From NCBI GenBank assembly GCA_021205005.1, contig JAJPYK010000045.1:1-16217 (forward strand): a stretch of DNA of 16,217 nt, in the 5' to 3' direction. The notes beneath the pieces were generated by a model. The model saw nothing but the letters and a program-made list of their open reading frames with translations. It was not told the DNA's origin and ran no database searches. The translations under genes were made by a program, and so were the position numbers. Of this stretch, positions 8,690-16,217 are shown one piece after another (position 1 is the stretch's first letter; every line of letters starts with the position of its first letter). The stretch is from Paraprevotella sp. (lineage in GTDB: Bacteria; Bacteroidota; Bacteroidia; Bacteroidales; Bacteroidaceae).

Positions 8690-8740
8690 TGATGGTGCTC
8701 TTTTCCGCAGGTCATCCCAATAAAACGTCCAGCACCATCA
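8690..8740. repeat. 10-bp perfect inverted repeat across the 3' end of the ZIP gene
   Basis: TGATGGTGCT (8690-8699) and AGCACCATCA (8731-8740) are exact complements with a 31-nt spacer that contains the ZIP stop codon. On the - strand the second arm is followed by an A-run, not a T-run, so it does not look like an intrinsic terminator. It could stabilise the 3' end of the ZIP mRNA or be chance. Confidence 0.4.
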
Positions 8741-9500
8741 TGAGGACAAAACCTATGGCGAAGCCGATCGTGCCTAAGTTGGAGTGTTTGCCCTGCGAGG
8801 CTTCGGGGATAAGCTCCTCGATGACCACGTAGATCATGGCTCCGGCGGCGAAAGACAACAGATAGGGCAGTACGGCGGTGACATAAGACGCCAGCATGAG
8901 GGTAAGCACGGCTCCGATGGGTTCCACTATGCCGCTCATCGTGCCCATGATGAAAGACCGCATGCGGCTGTTGCCTTCGCTGTGCAAGGGCATGGATATG
9001 ATGGCGCCTTCGGGAAAGTTCTGAATGGCAATGCCCAAAGAGAGGACCAAAGCGCCCGCCATAGGTAAGTTGCTGCCTTGTTCCAGGGCTGCGGCCAAAG
9101 CCACTCCCACCGCCATGCCTTCCGGAATATTGTGCAGCGTGACGGCGAATACCAGCATGGCCGTGCGCGACAAATGGGTGTGAGGTCCTTCGGGAGAAGA
9201 GCTGCCTAAGTGGAGGTGAGGGGTTACCTTGTCCATGAGGAGGAGGAAAGCTATGCCGAACATGAAACCGATGACGGCGGGAAGCACGCGGCGGGCATCC
9301 GTGATTCCCGTCATTTCGATGGAGGGTATCAGGAGCGACCACACCGAAGCGGCCACCATTACGCCCGAGGCAAAGCCTAACAGGATTTTCTGTACTAAGT
9401 CTGGCATTTGTTTTTTCATCAGAAAAACGCAGGCCGCTCCTAACGTCGTGCCGGCGAAAGGTAACAATAATCCTATGATAAGTCCGTCCATATTCTGCAT
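8712..9500 (-). CDS. ZIP-family divalent metal transporter (ZupT-like)
   Basis: This 262-residue inner-membrane protein matches the ZIP family, which imports Zn2+ and other divalent metals. About eight hydrophobic segments are visible. The two metal-site helices carry the hallmark motifs HNIPEG (residues 123-128) and QNFPEG (160-165). A third conserved helix includes SGIVEPIGAVL (189-199). Between helices 3 and 4 is a short His-containing cytoplasmic loop (His at 95, 97, 107 and 109), a common metal-sensing or metal-handling feature of ZIPs. The family name follows from the HNIPEG/NFPEG pair; which metal it carries cannot be read from sequence. The start at 9500 is the first Met of MQNMDG; Met4 is a possible alternative, since no clear ribosome binding site decides between them. 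It precedes mutS2 by 86 nt, but mutS2 has its own promoter. Confidence 0.92.
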   Translation of the reverse strand: MQNMDGLIIGLLLPFAGTTLGAACVFLMKKQMPDLVQKILLGFASGVMVAASVWSLLIPSIEMTGITDARRVLPAVIGFMFGIAFLLLMDKVTPHLHLGSSSPEGPHTHLSRTAMLVFAVTLHNIPEGMAVGVALAAALEQGSNLPMAGALVLSLGIAIQNFPEGAIISMPLHSEGNSRMRSFIMGTMSGIVEPIGAVLTLMLASYVTAVLPYLLSFAAGAMIYVVIEELIPEASQGKHSNLGTIGFAIGFVLMMVLDVLLG

Positions 9501-9581
9501 GATTTCGGTTTGGATCGGCTAAGATAACAGCTCTGTGGCGATTTCGCAAATAATATTCCGGCGGAAGGGTCGGGAACTCCG

Positions 9582-9643
9582 TTTTTTTTTCTGCGCCGAA
9601 TGATTTTTCAATCTGCGGAGATTTTTTTTTCAATCTGAGGAGA
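9582..9643. repeat. Phased T-tracts with an imperfect 18-bp direct repeat upstream of the ZIP gene
   Basis: TTTTTCAATCTGCGGAGA (9604-9621) and TTTTTCAATCTGAGGAGA (9626-9643) differ at one base and start 22 bp apart. A third T9 run at 9582-9590 is followed by CTGCG. The centres of the three T-tracts (about 9586, 9606 and 9626) are 20 bp apart, near two helical turns, so the DNA may be curved. It sits 82-143 bp upstream of the ZIP start codon and downstream of the lipoprotein operon's terminator. Confidence 0.6.
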
Positions 9644-9691
9644 AAAATTCCCGGCTCATCGCCCGCCTTTTACCCGAGAGGACAGAAACCG

Positions 9692-9728
9692 AAAAAGCGG
9701 CGGCGGAAATTGTTCCCGCCGCCGCTTT
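9692..9728 (-). terminator. Rho-independent terminator of the SusC/D operon
   Basis: A perfect 13-bp GC-rich stem is formed by AAAGCGGCGGCGG (9694-9706) and CCGCCGCCGCTTT (9716-9728) with a 9-nt loop. On the - strand the stem is followed directly by a five-T run. It lies 34 nt past the stop codon of the last lipoprotein gene and marks the end of the operon. Confidence 0.88.
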
Positions 9729-9761
9729 CACGGCTGTTCGGCATGGCTTGCCGAGGTCTTT

Positions 9762-10739
9762 TCAATACATGGTATAGCGTTTCATGCTGATCGTACCGCC
9801 CGAAATGGTCTTCAGGTCATTGATGTAGATGAAAGCCCTATACTTGCCGTCCTGCGTCTCCACCCAAAGTTCCCCTTGCTTTTTCATGTTGATGGCGTAG
9901 TCGGGCTTGTTGGTAAAGTCCATCGTCTGGAAGTCGACGTCGTCGATGTAAGTGCCGTTGTTTGGTTCGGAAGTCAGGTGAGAGTCTATCATGCCCCATT
10001 CTTTCCTTATTTTGGCGTCGCGGTTCACTCCGGCGGGCAGTTCGATGTCGGGCAAATACTCCGGATCGGCCGCCGGCGCAACGAAAGAGTGCCCGAAGCC
10101 GGGATTGCGGCTACTGCTGCGCCACATGTACACCAGATCGATCTTTTCCGGATGTTCGGCGGCATCGGTGGCATTGTACACGGCCATGTCCTCGATAGAG
10201 ATGTAGCATTTGGCCTTGGTCAGCGCCAGGTTGCGTTTCATGTCCATGCTGGAAATCGTGTAAGGTCCCATTTCGGTATAGACGGTTTCCCCTGCGGCCG
10301 AACGTGCCGAAAAGCGGAACGTGACGGTTTTTCCCCGTGCCTCTTCCGGTATTTTATAGTAATAGCGTAGGGTTGCCGCACAGGTCTCTACGGTGAATTT
10401 CACGGTCGACACCTTGCCCTCCGTAACACAAGAGTCCCCCACAAGGACCGGCGTATCGACGCCGTTCTCGTCCGTGTGATAGGAGTTGTTCTCCAGATAA
10501 GTGCCTTCGGCACCGGCTATGCTGGCCTCCACTTGTGCCGATTCTATGCGTCCGGCTCCATAAGGGACGGCCATGGCATAAGCAAAATAGATTTCCTCGC
10601 CGACCACATTAGACCCCAATGTCCTTTTCAGGCAGTCGTTTTTCAGTATCGGTTCGGCATCGTCCTCACACGAAGCGGTAAAAGCCCCGACTATGCAGGA
10701 CAACAAGAGGCAGCCGATGATTTTCTTATAAATTCTCAT
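9762..10739 (-). CDS. Surface lipoprotein, DUF4466-like, last gene of the SusC/D operon
   Basis: This 325-residue protein has a lipoprotein signal peptide ending in TASC, so the mature protein starts at Cys24. The following EDDAE is an acidic stretch of the type that sends Bacteroidetes lipoproteins to the cell surface. The body is beta-rich and has no enzyme motif I recognise. The start of the mature protein (NDCLKRTLGSNVVGEEIYFAYAMAVP) and the overall size fit my recollection of DUF4466 lipoproteins, which accompany SusC/SusD pairs; this family name is from memory and should be tested. As the fourth gene of the operon it is probably a surface glycan-binding or accessory protein. It starts 12 nt after the preceding gene and is followed by a terminator. 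It is intact, unlike susC and susD upstream. Confidence 0.8.
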   Translation of the reverse strand: MRIYKKIIGCLLLSCIVGAFTASCEDDAEPILKNDCLKRTLGSNVVGEEIYFAYAMAVPYGAGRIESAQVEASIAGAEGTYLENNSYHTDENGVDTPVLVGDSCVTEGKVSTVKFTVETCAATLRYYYKIPEEARGKTVTFRFSARSAAGETVYTEMGPYTISSMDMKRNLALTKAKCYISIEDMAVYNATDAAEHPEKIDLVYMWRSSSRNPGFGHSFVAPAADPEYLPDIELPAGVNRDAKIRKEWGMIDSHLTSEPNNGTYIDDVDFQTMDFTNKPDYAINMKKQGELWVETQDGKYRAFIYINDLKTISGGTISMKRYTMY

Positions 10740-10751
10740 GTCGGATTCGTT

Positions 10752-11177
10752 TTATGGGTTAGTTTCACTGCCTTCCACGGTGATGTACACCGTATAGGTC
10801 TTGCGCACTTGGCGGTTGCCCGACACCACGGTATATTGATGAGGGTGGCCCAGGTCGGAAAAGTCGGTCAGTCCCGTGATCTTGGGTTCGAGCATTGCGT
10901 CGGTCACCAAAGTAAATTGAGAATAGAGGTTCTTGAGATCCGTGCCGTAGGCCACCGTGACTTTGACAGTGCACGAGTCATTGTCGATTTCGGCGTCCCC
11001 GATGCGCACCGACAGTCTGTCGGTGCCCAGCAGGTCGAAATTGCTCACATAGCAATCGGTACGGTTCGTAATCAGCAGCCCGTCTTCGTCTACGGGATTG
11101 TTCACGCAACTCCCCATCGACATCAGAGCCAGAAAGGCACATAATATGCTGAAAATATTTTTCTTCATGACATTCAA
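10752..11177 (-). CDS. Small lipoprotein, DUF5018-like, of the SusC/D operon
   Basis: This 141-residue protein has a signal peptide with lipobox MGSC (Cys24) and an acidic region just after it (NNPVDEDG), suggesting surface export. The rest is a single beta-sandwich-like domain. Its end, SGNRQVRKTYTVYITVE, resembles the closing strand of the DUF5018-type modules found in Sus-associated lipoproteins. Full DUF5018 proteins usually have more than one module, so this is a short version. The likely role is an accessory glycan-binding subunit at the cell surface. The gene lies 14 nt after susD and 12 nt before the DUF4466-like gene, so it is in the same operon. Met4 (MKKN) is a possible alternative start and looks more like a typical signal-peptide start. 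Confidence 0.78.
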   Translation of the reverse strand: MNVMKKNIFSILCAFLALMSMGSCVNNPVDEDGLLITNRTDCYVSNFDLLGTDRLSVRIGDAEIDNDSCTVKVTVAYGTDLKNLYSQFTLVTDAMLEPKITGLTDFSDLGHPHQYTVVSGNRQVRKTYTVYITVEGSETNP

Positions 11178-11191
11178 TCGGTTTAAAAAGT

Positions 11192-12052
11192 TTATCTAAA
11201 CGGTTTGTTCTGGGTCAGGTTCGGGTTTTTGTTCCGTTCCGATTCCGGGATTTGGAAGATGTAGCAGCGTTCGTAAGCCAGGTTGTTCTGGTTGACGTAG
11301 TATTCGGCCACCTGGGCTCCCCAAGTGTCGTATAGCTTGCGTCCGGTACCGCCGGGTTCGCACCACACCTTCTCGATTTCCCGCCATCTGCGGGTGTCGA
11401 AGGCACGTTGCCCTTCTCCAACGAGTTCCACGATGCGTTCCTGTTTGATGGCGTCGAAGAATTTGTCGGCCGAACTGGTCTTGTCCGCGGTCAACGGGGG
11501 CAGGTTGCCTCTGTGTCGTACGCGGTTCACCAGGTCTATGGCGTAGGCCTGCGGACCGTTCACTTTGTTGTCGGCTTCGGCATACATCAGGAAGACGTCG
11601 GCCAGCCGGATGACGGGCCAGTTGAAGTCGCCGTCGCCGCGCTCCTCGCCGGCATAGTTGCGGACGAATTTGCGGAAGACGTAACCAGAGTTTGTTCCGT
11701 CCGTATTATAAGATGTGAGGGTCTTGCCGTTGATGACAACGTCTGCGCCCCAAGTCTTGTAGATGAAAGGCACCCATCCCGTCTCTTTCTTCGACATCAG
11801 TCCCATGCAGACTTCATAGTCCCACATGATGGTGGATTTCATCCGGTAGTCACGGTTGGCATAGCTTTGCGGATTCAGTGCGGAGTTGGTCCGCGTGCGT
11901 GCGTCCGGCGTGGTGCTCGGATTCAGGGGCACCAGCGACGGGCAGTAGTCGCCCGTGACGGTGGACTGGTATTTGTCGGCCAGTTCAAATTGCGGCGATA
12001 CCCAGCATTGAGAGTTCTCCACGCTACGTCCGGCGAGATCTCTCACTAAGGA
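11192..12052 (-). pseudogene. susD-like gene, 3' fragment after an in-frame stop
   Basis: This is the C-terminal half of a SusD/RagB nutrient-binding lipoprotein. Reading continues directly after the TAA at 12053-12055 in the same frame: TCC TTA, then a GTG at 12046 that could serve as a weak restart. It carries clear SusD C-terminal marks: NWPVIRLADVFLMYAEA, QERIVELVGEGQRAFDTRRW, and the ending IPESERNKNPNLTQNKPF. It has no signal peptide, so even if translated it would stay in the cytoplasm. Together with the 5' fragment it would give about 619 codons, a normal SusD length. No other lesion is seen in this half. Confidence 0.88.
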
Positions 12053-13051
12053 TTATCCTTGGTCCGTACCTTCCCCGCCGTGGTTGAAGGCCAGAATGAA
12101 TTCCGGGTCGCCATTGGCCGACGGCAGGAACAGGTAATAATAGTTCGGCAGGTTCTCAGCCGAGCCCAATCCGTCGAAGTCGCCCGGTTCTCCGTTTCTG
12201 AACAGCGTCAGACCGTAGTCGTCGATTACGTGTTTGAATGCGTCGGCTGCGTCCTTGTAGGCCTGTTTCGCTTTTTCCGCACTGGGCGTGAAAGTGTCGA
12301 GCTCCGGCCATCCGTAGTCGTTCCAACTGGCCCAGTAAAGCAGGACTTTCCCGCGCAGGGCCAAGGCGGCGGGTTTGGCAAACCGTCCTTGCGTTTCGGC
12401 CTTGACCGGCAATTTATCGAAGGCATAGTCCAAATCGGAGAGAATGGAGTCCTTGATGGTCTCTATCGGAGTACGCGAGATGGAGGCTACTTCCGAATTG
12501 TCATAGACTCTCCAGTCGATATAGGGTACGTTTCCCCACCATGAAATCAGCCGGAAGTAGACCAGGGCCCGCATCAGACGGCATTCGCCGAGGATGGTTT
12601 CCAGTTGTTCTATCGTGGAGGCATCGGAATTCCGGGCTATCATCTTTTCCACGTTGTCCATCACATAGTTGATCCGGTTGACGCCTCCGTAGCAGTAGCG
12701 GTACATCTCGTCCCATCCGCCGCCGTAACCGATGGGGCGGATTTTCCACAGTCCCCGGTAGGCACGTCCGTCACGTCCGTCCGTACCGGTCTCGTCTGCC
12801 GAGAAAGAGTTTCCTCTCACGCGGACGAATTCACCCATTCCGTCCAGGTAATAGTCCCTGTCGAACAGGTGGCGTATATCGGCCACCATTCCGTTCAGGC
12901 CGTATTCCGCATCGTTTACCGTATTCCAGAAATCGGTGGCGGGAAGGTCTACCGTGGATTCCTGTTCCAACAAGTCGGAACACGAACCGGCAGACAACGC
13001 CAAAGCCGCGAGGCAACCGATATAGCTCATTTTTTTGAATATTCTTATCAT
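12053..13051 (-). pseudogene. susD-like gene, 5' fragment ending at an in-frame TAA
   Basis: This is the N-terminal part (332 residues) of a SusD/RagB-family surface lipoprotein, the lid that captures glycans over the SusC transporter. The signal peptide ends in the lipobox LSAGSC with Cys24. SusD N-terminal features follow: STVDLPATDFWNTVNDAEYGLNG, GVNRINYVMDNVEKM and GECRLMRALVYFRLISWWGNVPY. The frame ends GGEGTDQG then TAA. The sequence after the stop stays in the same frame and is still SusD-like, so one base change is enough to explain it, for example a TAT or TAC Tyr codon becoming TAA. It starts 25 nt after susC. A truncated lid lacking its C-terminal half is unlikely to work. Confidence 0.9.
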
Positions 13052-13076
13052 GATATTTTGCCTTTATCCGTTGTTT

Positions 13077-14720
13077 TTAAAAAGTAAGGTTCACACCGAT
13101 GGAGTAGGACTTCGTGATGGGGTACAGGTCTTGTGAGCTGGCAGCCTTTTCGGGGTCCAATCCCTTGTATCCCGTGATCGTCAGCAGGTTTTCGGCTGAG
13201 CCGTAGACTCTGAAGCTTTCCACGAAGAATTTTTTGGTCCATTTCTTGGGAAGCGTGTAACCGATCATCAGGTTCTTCATTCTGACATAGGCCATGTTTT
13301 CCAGCCAGAAGTCTGTTTCCGTCTTGTTGGTCACTGCTCCGCCCAGACGAGGCCATTCTCCGCCACGGTTTTCCCATGACCAGGGATTGTTCCATTGGTC
13401 CCAGTTGGAGGCATAGCGTGAGGCGGGGAGGTTCAGTTCCGTATATTTGTTGTTCCAGAAGTCTTTGCGTCCGGCCGATCCTTGGAACAGAACGGAGAAG
13501 TCCAGACCTTTCCATGTCATTTGCACGTTCAGACCGAAGTTTGTGGTCGGCATGTCGCGTTGGAAGTTCGTATAGGCCACTTTGTCGTTGCCGTCGATCC
13601 GGCCGTCGCCGTTGATGTCCAGACGGATGATATCGCCCGGGCTTATGCCCTGCGGGGCAGCGGCGTAGGTATCGTTCCAGGTTTGCGCCACACCTTTGTC
13701 GGGGTTGCTGTACACATAGTGGTAAGGCATGTTGATATAAACATATCCTTTGTCGAGGAATTCGCCCCACTTTTCCAGGTTGCTCCGGTTGTAGGAGAGG
13801 TTGAAGTTGACAGAATAGAAGAAGTCAGAGACATGATCTTTCCATGTGATATTGGCCTCGAATCCTCTGTTGCGCAACGTTCCGAGGTTGGCCATGGGAG
13901 CTTCGTATGCTCCGGTCAGATGGATAGACATCTGCGATTGTTGCAACATGCCCGTGGTGAGACGGTCGTAGTAATCGAATTCCGACGAAAGGCGTCCGTT
14001 GAAGAACATCAGGTCCAGACCCGCGTTGAATACACCGGTAGACTCCCAGGTCTGGTTGGGATTGAGCATCTTGGAGTAGATGAAACCTTTGGCAATGGCG
14101 CCGTCCAGCATATAGTTGTTTTGGTAGAGCACTTCCTGCTGCTGGTAAGCTCCGATTCCGCTATTGTTTCCCAATTTTCCATAAGACAAGCGGAGCTTAC
14201 CGCTGGTGAGCCAGTTTTCCACGTAGGGCTTGATGAACGATTCTTCACTGAAACGCCATCCCAAGGCTGCGGAAGGGAAAAAACCGTAGCGGTGTCCTTT
14301 CTGGAACTTGGAAGAGCCGTCCACGCGGAAATTCAGTTCCAGCAGATAACGGTCGTAGCCCGTGTAGTTGATACGTCCGATGTAGGAACGCAGGCCTTCG
14401 GTCGAGGAGTTACCTGCAGTGCTTTGGGTGTGGGTAAGGGCGGCGTCGATTTCGGATAACGTCGGATAGATTCGGTCCTGACGGTAGCTCATCTGGTAGC
14501 GGTCGAACCAATATTCCTCGCTGTACACGAACATGGCGCTCAGGTCGTGATGGTCGGCGATGAGAGTCTGGTAGTTCAGCCTTACGTTCAGCAAGGTCTT
14601 GTATCCGGTACTGGTCTCGTTGGTGATGCCCGCATTTTCGTTTACGTATTCACGGATGCCGTAAGAGTTGGTCTGGAAGTTGTAAGCGCGGTTCGGTATG
14701 GGGGCTTCCTTAGAATTCAT
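13077..14720 (-). pseudogene. susC-like gene, 3' fragment after a frameshift
   Basis: This is the beta-barrel part of a SusC/RagA-type TonB-dependent outer-membrane transporter. SusC homology resumes at KEAPIPNRAYNFQT in this frame and runs to the usual aromatic C-terminus (SYSIGVNLTF), as needed for barrel insertion. Typical segments include DRYLLELNFRVDGSSKF, GWRFSEESFIK, LRLSYGKLGNN, and PGDIIRLDINGDGRIDGNDK near the C-terminal third. The ATG at 14718-14720 overlaps the end of the upstream fragment by 11 nt, so translational coupling is formally possible. This piece has no signal peptide and would not reach the outer membrane. Joined to the 5' fragment it gives about 1,024 residues, a normal SusC size. 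Confidence 0.9.
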
Positions 14721-16152
14721 TATAATATTTCAATCCGTAGTCCACCCGTGCCACAAGGCCTTTCAGCGGTTTCCAGTCCACGTAGAGCTGGGCGTTCAGT
14801 TCTTGACGGTCCTTATGTTTCAGTTGGGGCGTGAAATAACTCAGGGGGTTGAACGCCTGCGGATCTTCTCCATAAGCCATGACTCCGCCATATACGCCCA
14901 ATGTGGGGTCGTAGGGATAGATGCCGGCGATGGCCGACTGCATGTCGAGATTGCTGCTGCTGGTGAACCCGTCGTCCAGAGCATAGCGGAATTGACTCCA
15001 GTTCCCGTCGAAACGCAGTCCGGTGGTGACTTTGTCCAATACCTTATAGTCGAAGTTGAAACGCGCGTTGTAGCGTTCGTAGTCATTGTTGATCTGCAAT
15101 CCCTTTTGTTTCATATAGCCCACGGATGCGAAGAAGTTGGATTTGTCGTTGCCGCCCGTGGCCGATACGTTGTAGTTTTGGATATTGCCTGTGCGCATGA
15201 TGTAATCCCACCAGTCCGTGTTCGGGTAACGTTTGGAGTCGATCATGCCCAAAGCCAGCCATTGGTCTATCGTGCCGTCCTTGAAGTTCTGTTTGTCGCC
15301 GTTGGAACCCGGGTCGGTGGATGCCGAAATCTGCTGCAAGGTCAGTGCCCGCGGATAGTTCGAGATAAAGTCGTAAGAGCGGGTAGGTTTCTCCCATCCG
15401 TAAGAACCGGAGAATGTGATCTGTGCCTTTTCCTGTGTTTTGCCCGATTTGGTCTTGATGAGGATGACACCGTTGGCTGCACGAGAACCGTATACAGAAG
15501 CTGCGGTGGCATCTTTCAATACGGAAATGCTTTCAATATCATTGATGTTGATGCGATTGATGTCTCCGTCGGGCATGTCGTCTATGACGATCAGCGGCTC
15601 GGCATTATTGATGGTACCCATACCGCGGATCAGGAGAGAGGCTGAATTATTGCCCGCCATACCGGAGGACTGGTTGACCGAAAGGCCCGGCATCAATCCG
15701 GAGAGGCCCGATGATACGTTGGCTACGGAACGTCCGGCGATGGCCTCATCCACGGTGATGGCAGATACTGCGCCCGTCAGGTCGACTTTACGCTGACTGC
15801 CGTATCCGACGACAACGACTTCGTCCATGTCCAACGCTTCCTCTTCAAGGGTCACATCGAGTGTTTGCCGTTTGCCCACCGTAATATCTTGGGATTTGAA
15901 TCCTAAGAAAGAAAAAGAAAGTATTGTTTTATCGTCCTCGACCTGGATGCTGTATTTGCCGTCAATGTCGGATATGGTTCCTTTCGAGGTGTTTTTAATC
16001 GTTATTCTCACACCGGGTAGAGGGGATGCGTTCGCGTCTACCACTGTTCCTGTCACCTTGCGCGTCTGTGCCATGACGGCTGGGATCACTAACGAGATGA
16101 AGAATAGGATGCCTATGGCACGTTTTTCATATATTCGTTTCTTTGACATCAT
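14710..16152 (-). pseudogene. susC-like gene, 5' fragment ending at a frameshift
   Basis: This is the N-terminal 480 residues of a SusC/RagA TonB-dependent transporter. In order it has a signal peptide (cleavage after VMA, near residue 28), a carboxypeptidase-regulatory-like domain (VTGTVVDANASPLPGV, 33-48, through about 105), a TonB box region (MDEVVVVGYGSQRKVDLTGA, 109-128) and the plug domain. The plug has the SusC signature: LLIRGMGTINNAEPLIVIDD (173-192), SISVLKDATAASVYGSRAAN (208-227) and GVILIKTKSG (228-237). The first barrel strands follow, ending VDYGLKYYNEF and then TAA. Skipping one T after the TTC codon restores the SusC frame (NEF then KEAPIPNR), so the lesion is one extra base or two missing bases. 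It lies in a GAATTC context, not in a homopolymer. It is the first visible gene of the operon; its promoter was not identified. Confidence 0.92.
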
Positions 16153-16217
16153 ATTTCCATTATTTATGGTATTAGATTATTAATTCATTATTTTACCCAC
16201 ATATTGTAGCTCCGGAA
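16153..16217. other. AT-rich leader upstream of susC
   Basis: These 65 nt are AT-rich and hold no gene. I see no TAnnTTTG box on the - strand here, so the operon's promoter, or an upstream regulator or anti-sigma gene, probably lies beyond the window edge. Confidence 0.4.

Noticed and set aside
8653..9633. 326-codon - strand open frame overlapping the whole ZIP gene
   Set aside because: It is rich in Arg, His and Pro with no recognisable domain and overlaps a clear ZIP protein with HNIPEG/NFPEG motifs in another frame. It is a shadow frame.
14708..14722. Programmed +1 frameshift in susC
   Set aside because: The TTC-TAA context recalls the prfB slip site, but there is no Shine-Dalgarno-like stimulator just upstream and no known precedent that I can name in SusC genes. 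An indel is simpler.
14698..15645. 315-codon + strand open frame antisense to susC
   Set aside because: The opposite strand encodes the SusC plug and barrel with clear signatures; this frame shows no domain.
1..16217. CRISPR array, tRNA or rRNA genes
   Set aside because: No regularly spaced repeats with unique spacers, no tRNA cloverleaf and no rRNA-like sequence were seen on either strand by eye.

Overview
This window is chromosomal DNA from a member of the Bacteroidota, most likely order Bacteroidales. The evidence is a SusC/SusD outer-membrane pair followed by two small lipoproteins, acidic residues after the lipoprotein cysteines, promoter boxes of the Bacteroides type (TAnnTTTG), and very weak ribosome binding sites. 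I cannot name the genus. Base composition looks fairly balanced, higher in G+C than many Bacteroides.

Left region (1-1307): the 3' part of an OmpA-family porin gene on the + strand runs in from outside the window. It is followed by a 180-bp non-coding element with perfect 21-bp terminal inverted repeats and a strong internal hairpin, which looks like a MITE or a decayed insertion sequence. A strong bidirectional terminator then separates the + strand porin from the convergent - strand genes.

Middle region (1308-9761, all - strand): transcription runs right to left. A ZIP-family metal transporter (8712-9500) comes first, then a MutS2/Smr protein (6079-8625) with its own promoter. Next is an AMP-forming acyl-CoA synthetase (4155-5825) with its own promoter, followed 27 nt later by a secreted M16 zinc peptidase (1308-4127), so those two are probably co-transcribed. 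A cluster of evenly spaced T-tracts and an imperfect direct repeat lie upstream of the ZIP gene.

Right region (9762-16217, all - strand): a polysaccharide-utilisation-type operon runs SusC, SusD, a small DUF5018-like lipoprotein and a DUF4466-like lipoprotein, with gaps of only 12-25 nt and a terminator after the last gene. The two core genes are both broken. susC has a frameshift near 14710-14720 and susD has an in-frame TAA at 12053-12055. The rest of both reading frames is well preserved, so the lesions are recent or are sequencing/assembly errors. No glycoside hydrolase, lyase, sulfatase or regulator is visible, so the substrate cannot be told from this window.

I did not find a convincing new biological system. 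The points most worth a second look are the paired susC/susD lesions, the 180-bp inverted-repeat element, and the T-tract/direct-repeat region upstream of the ZIP gene.
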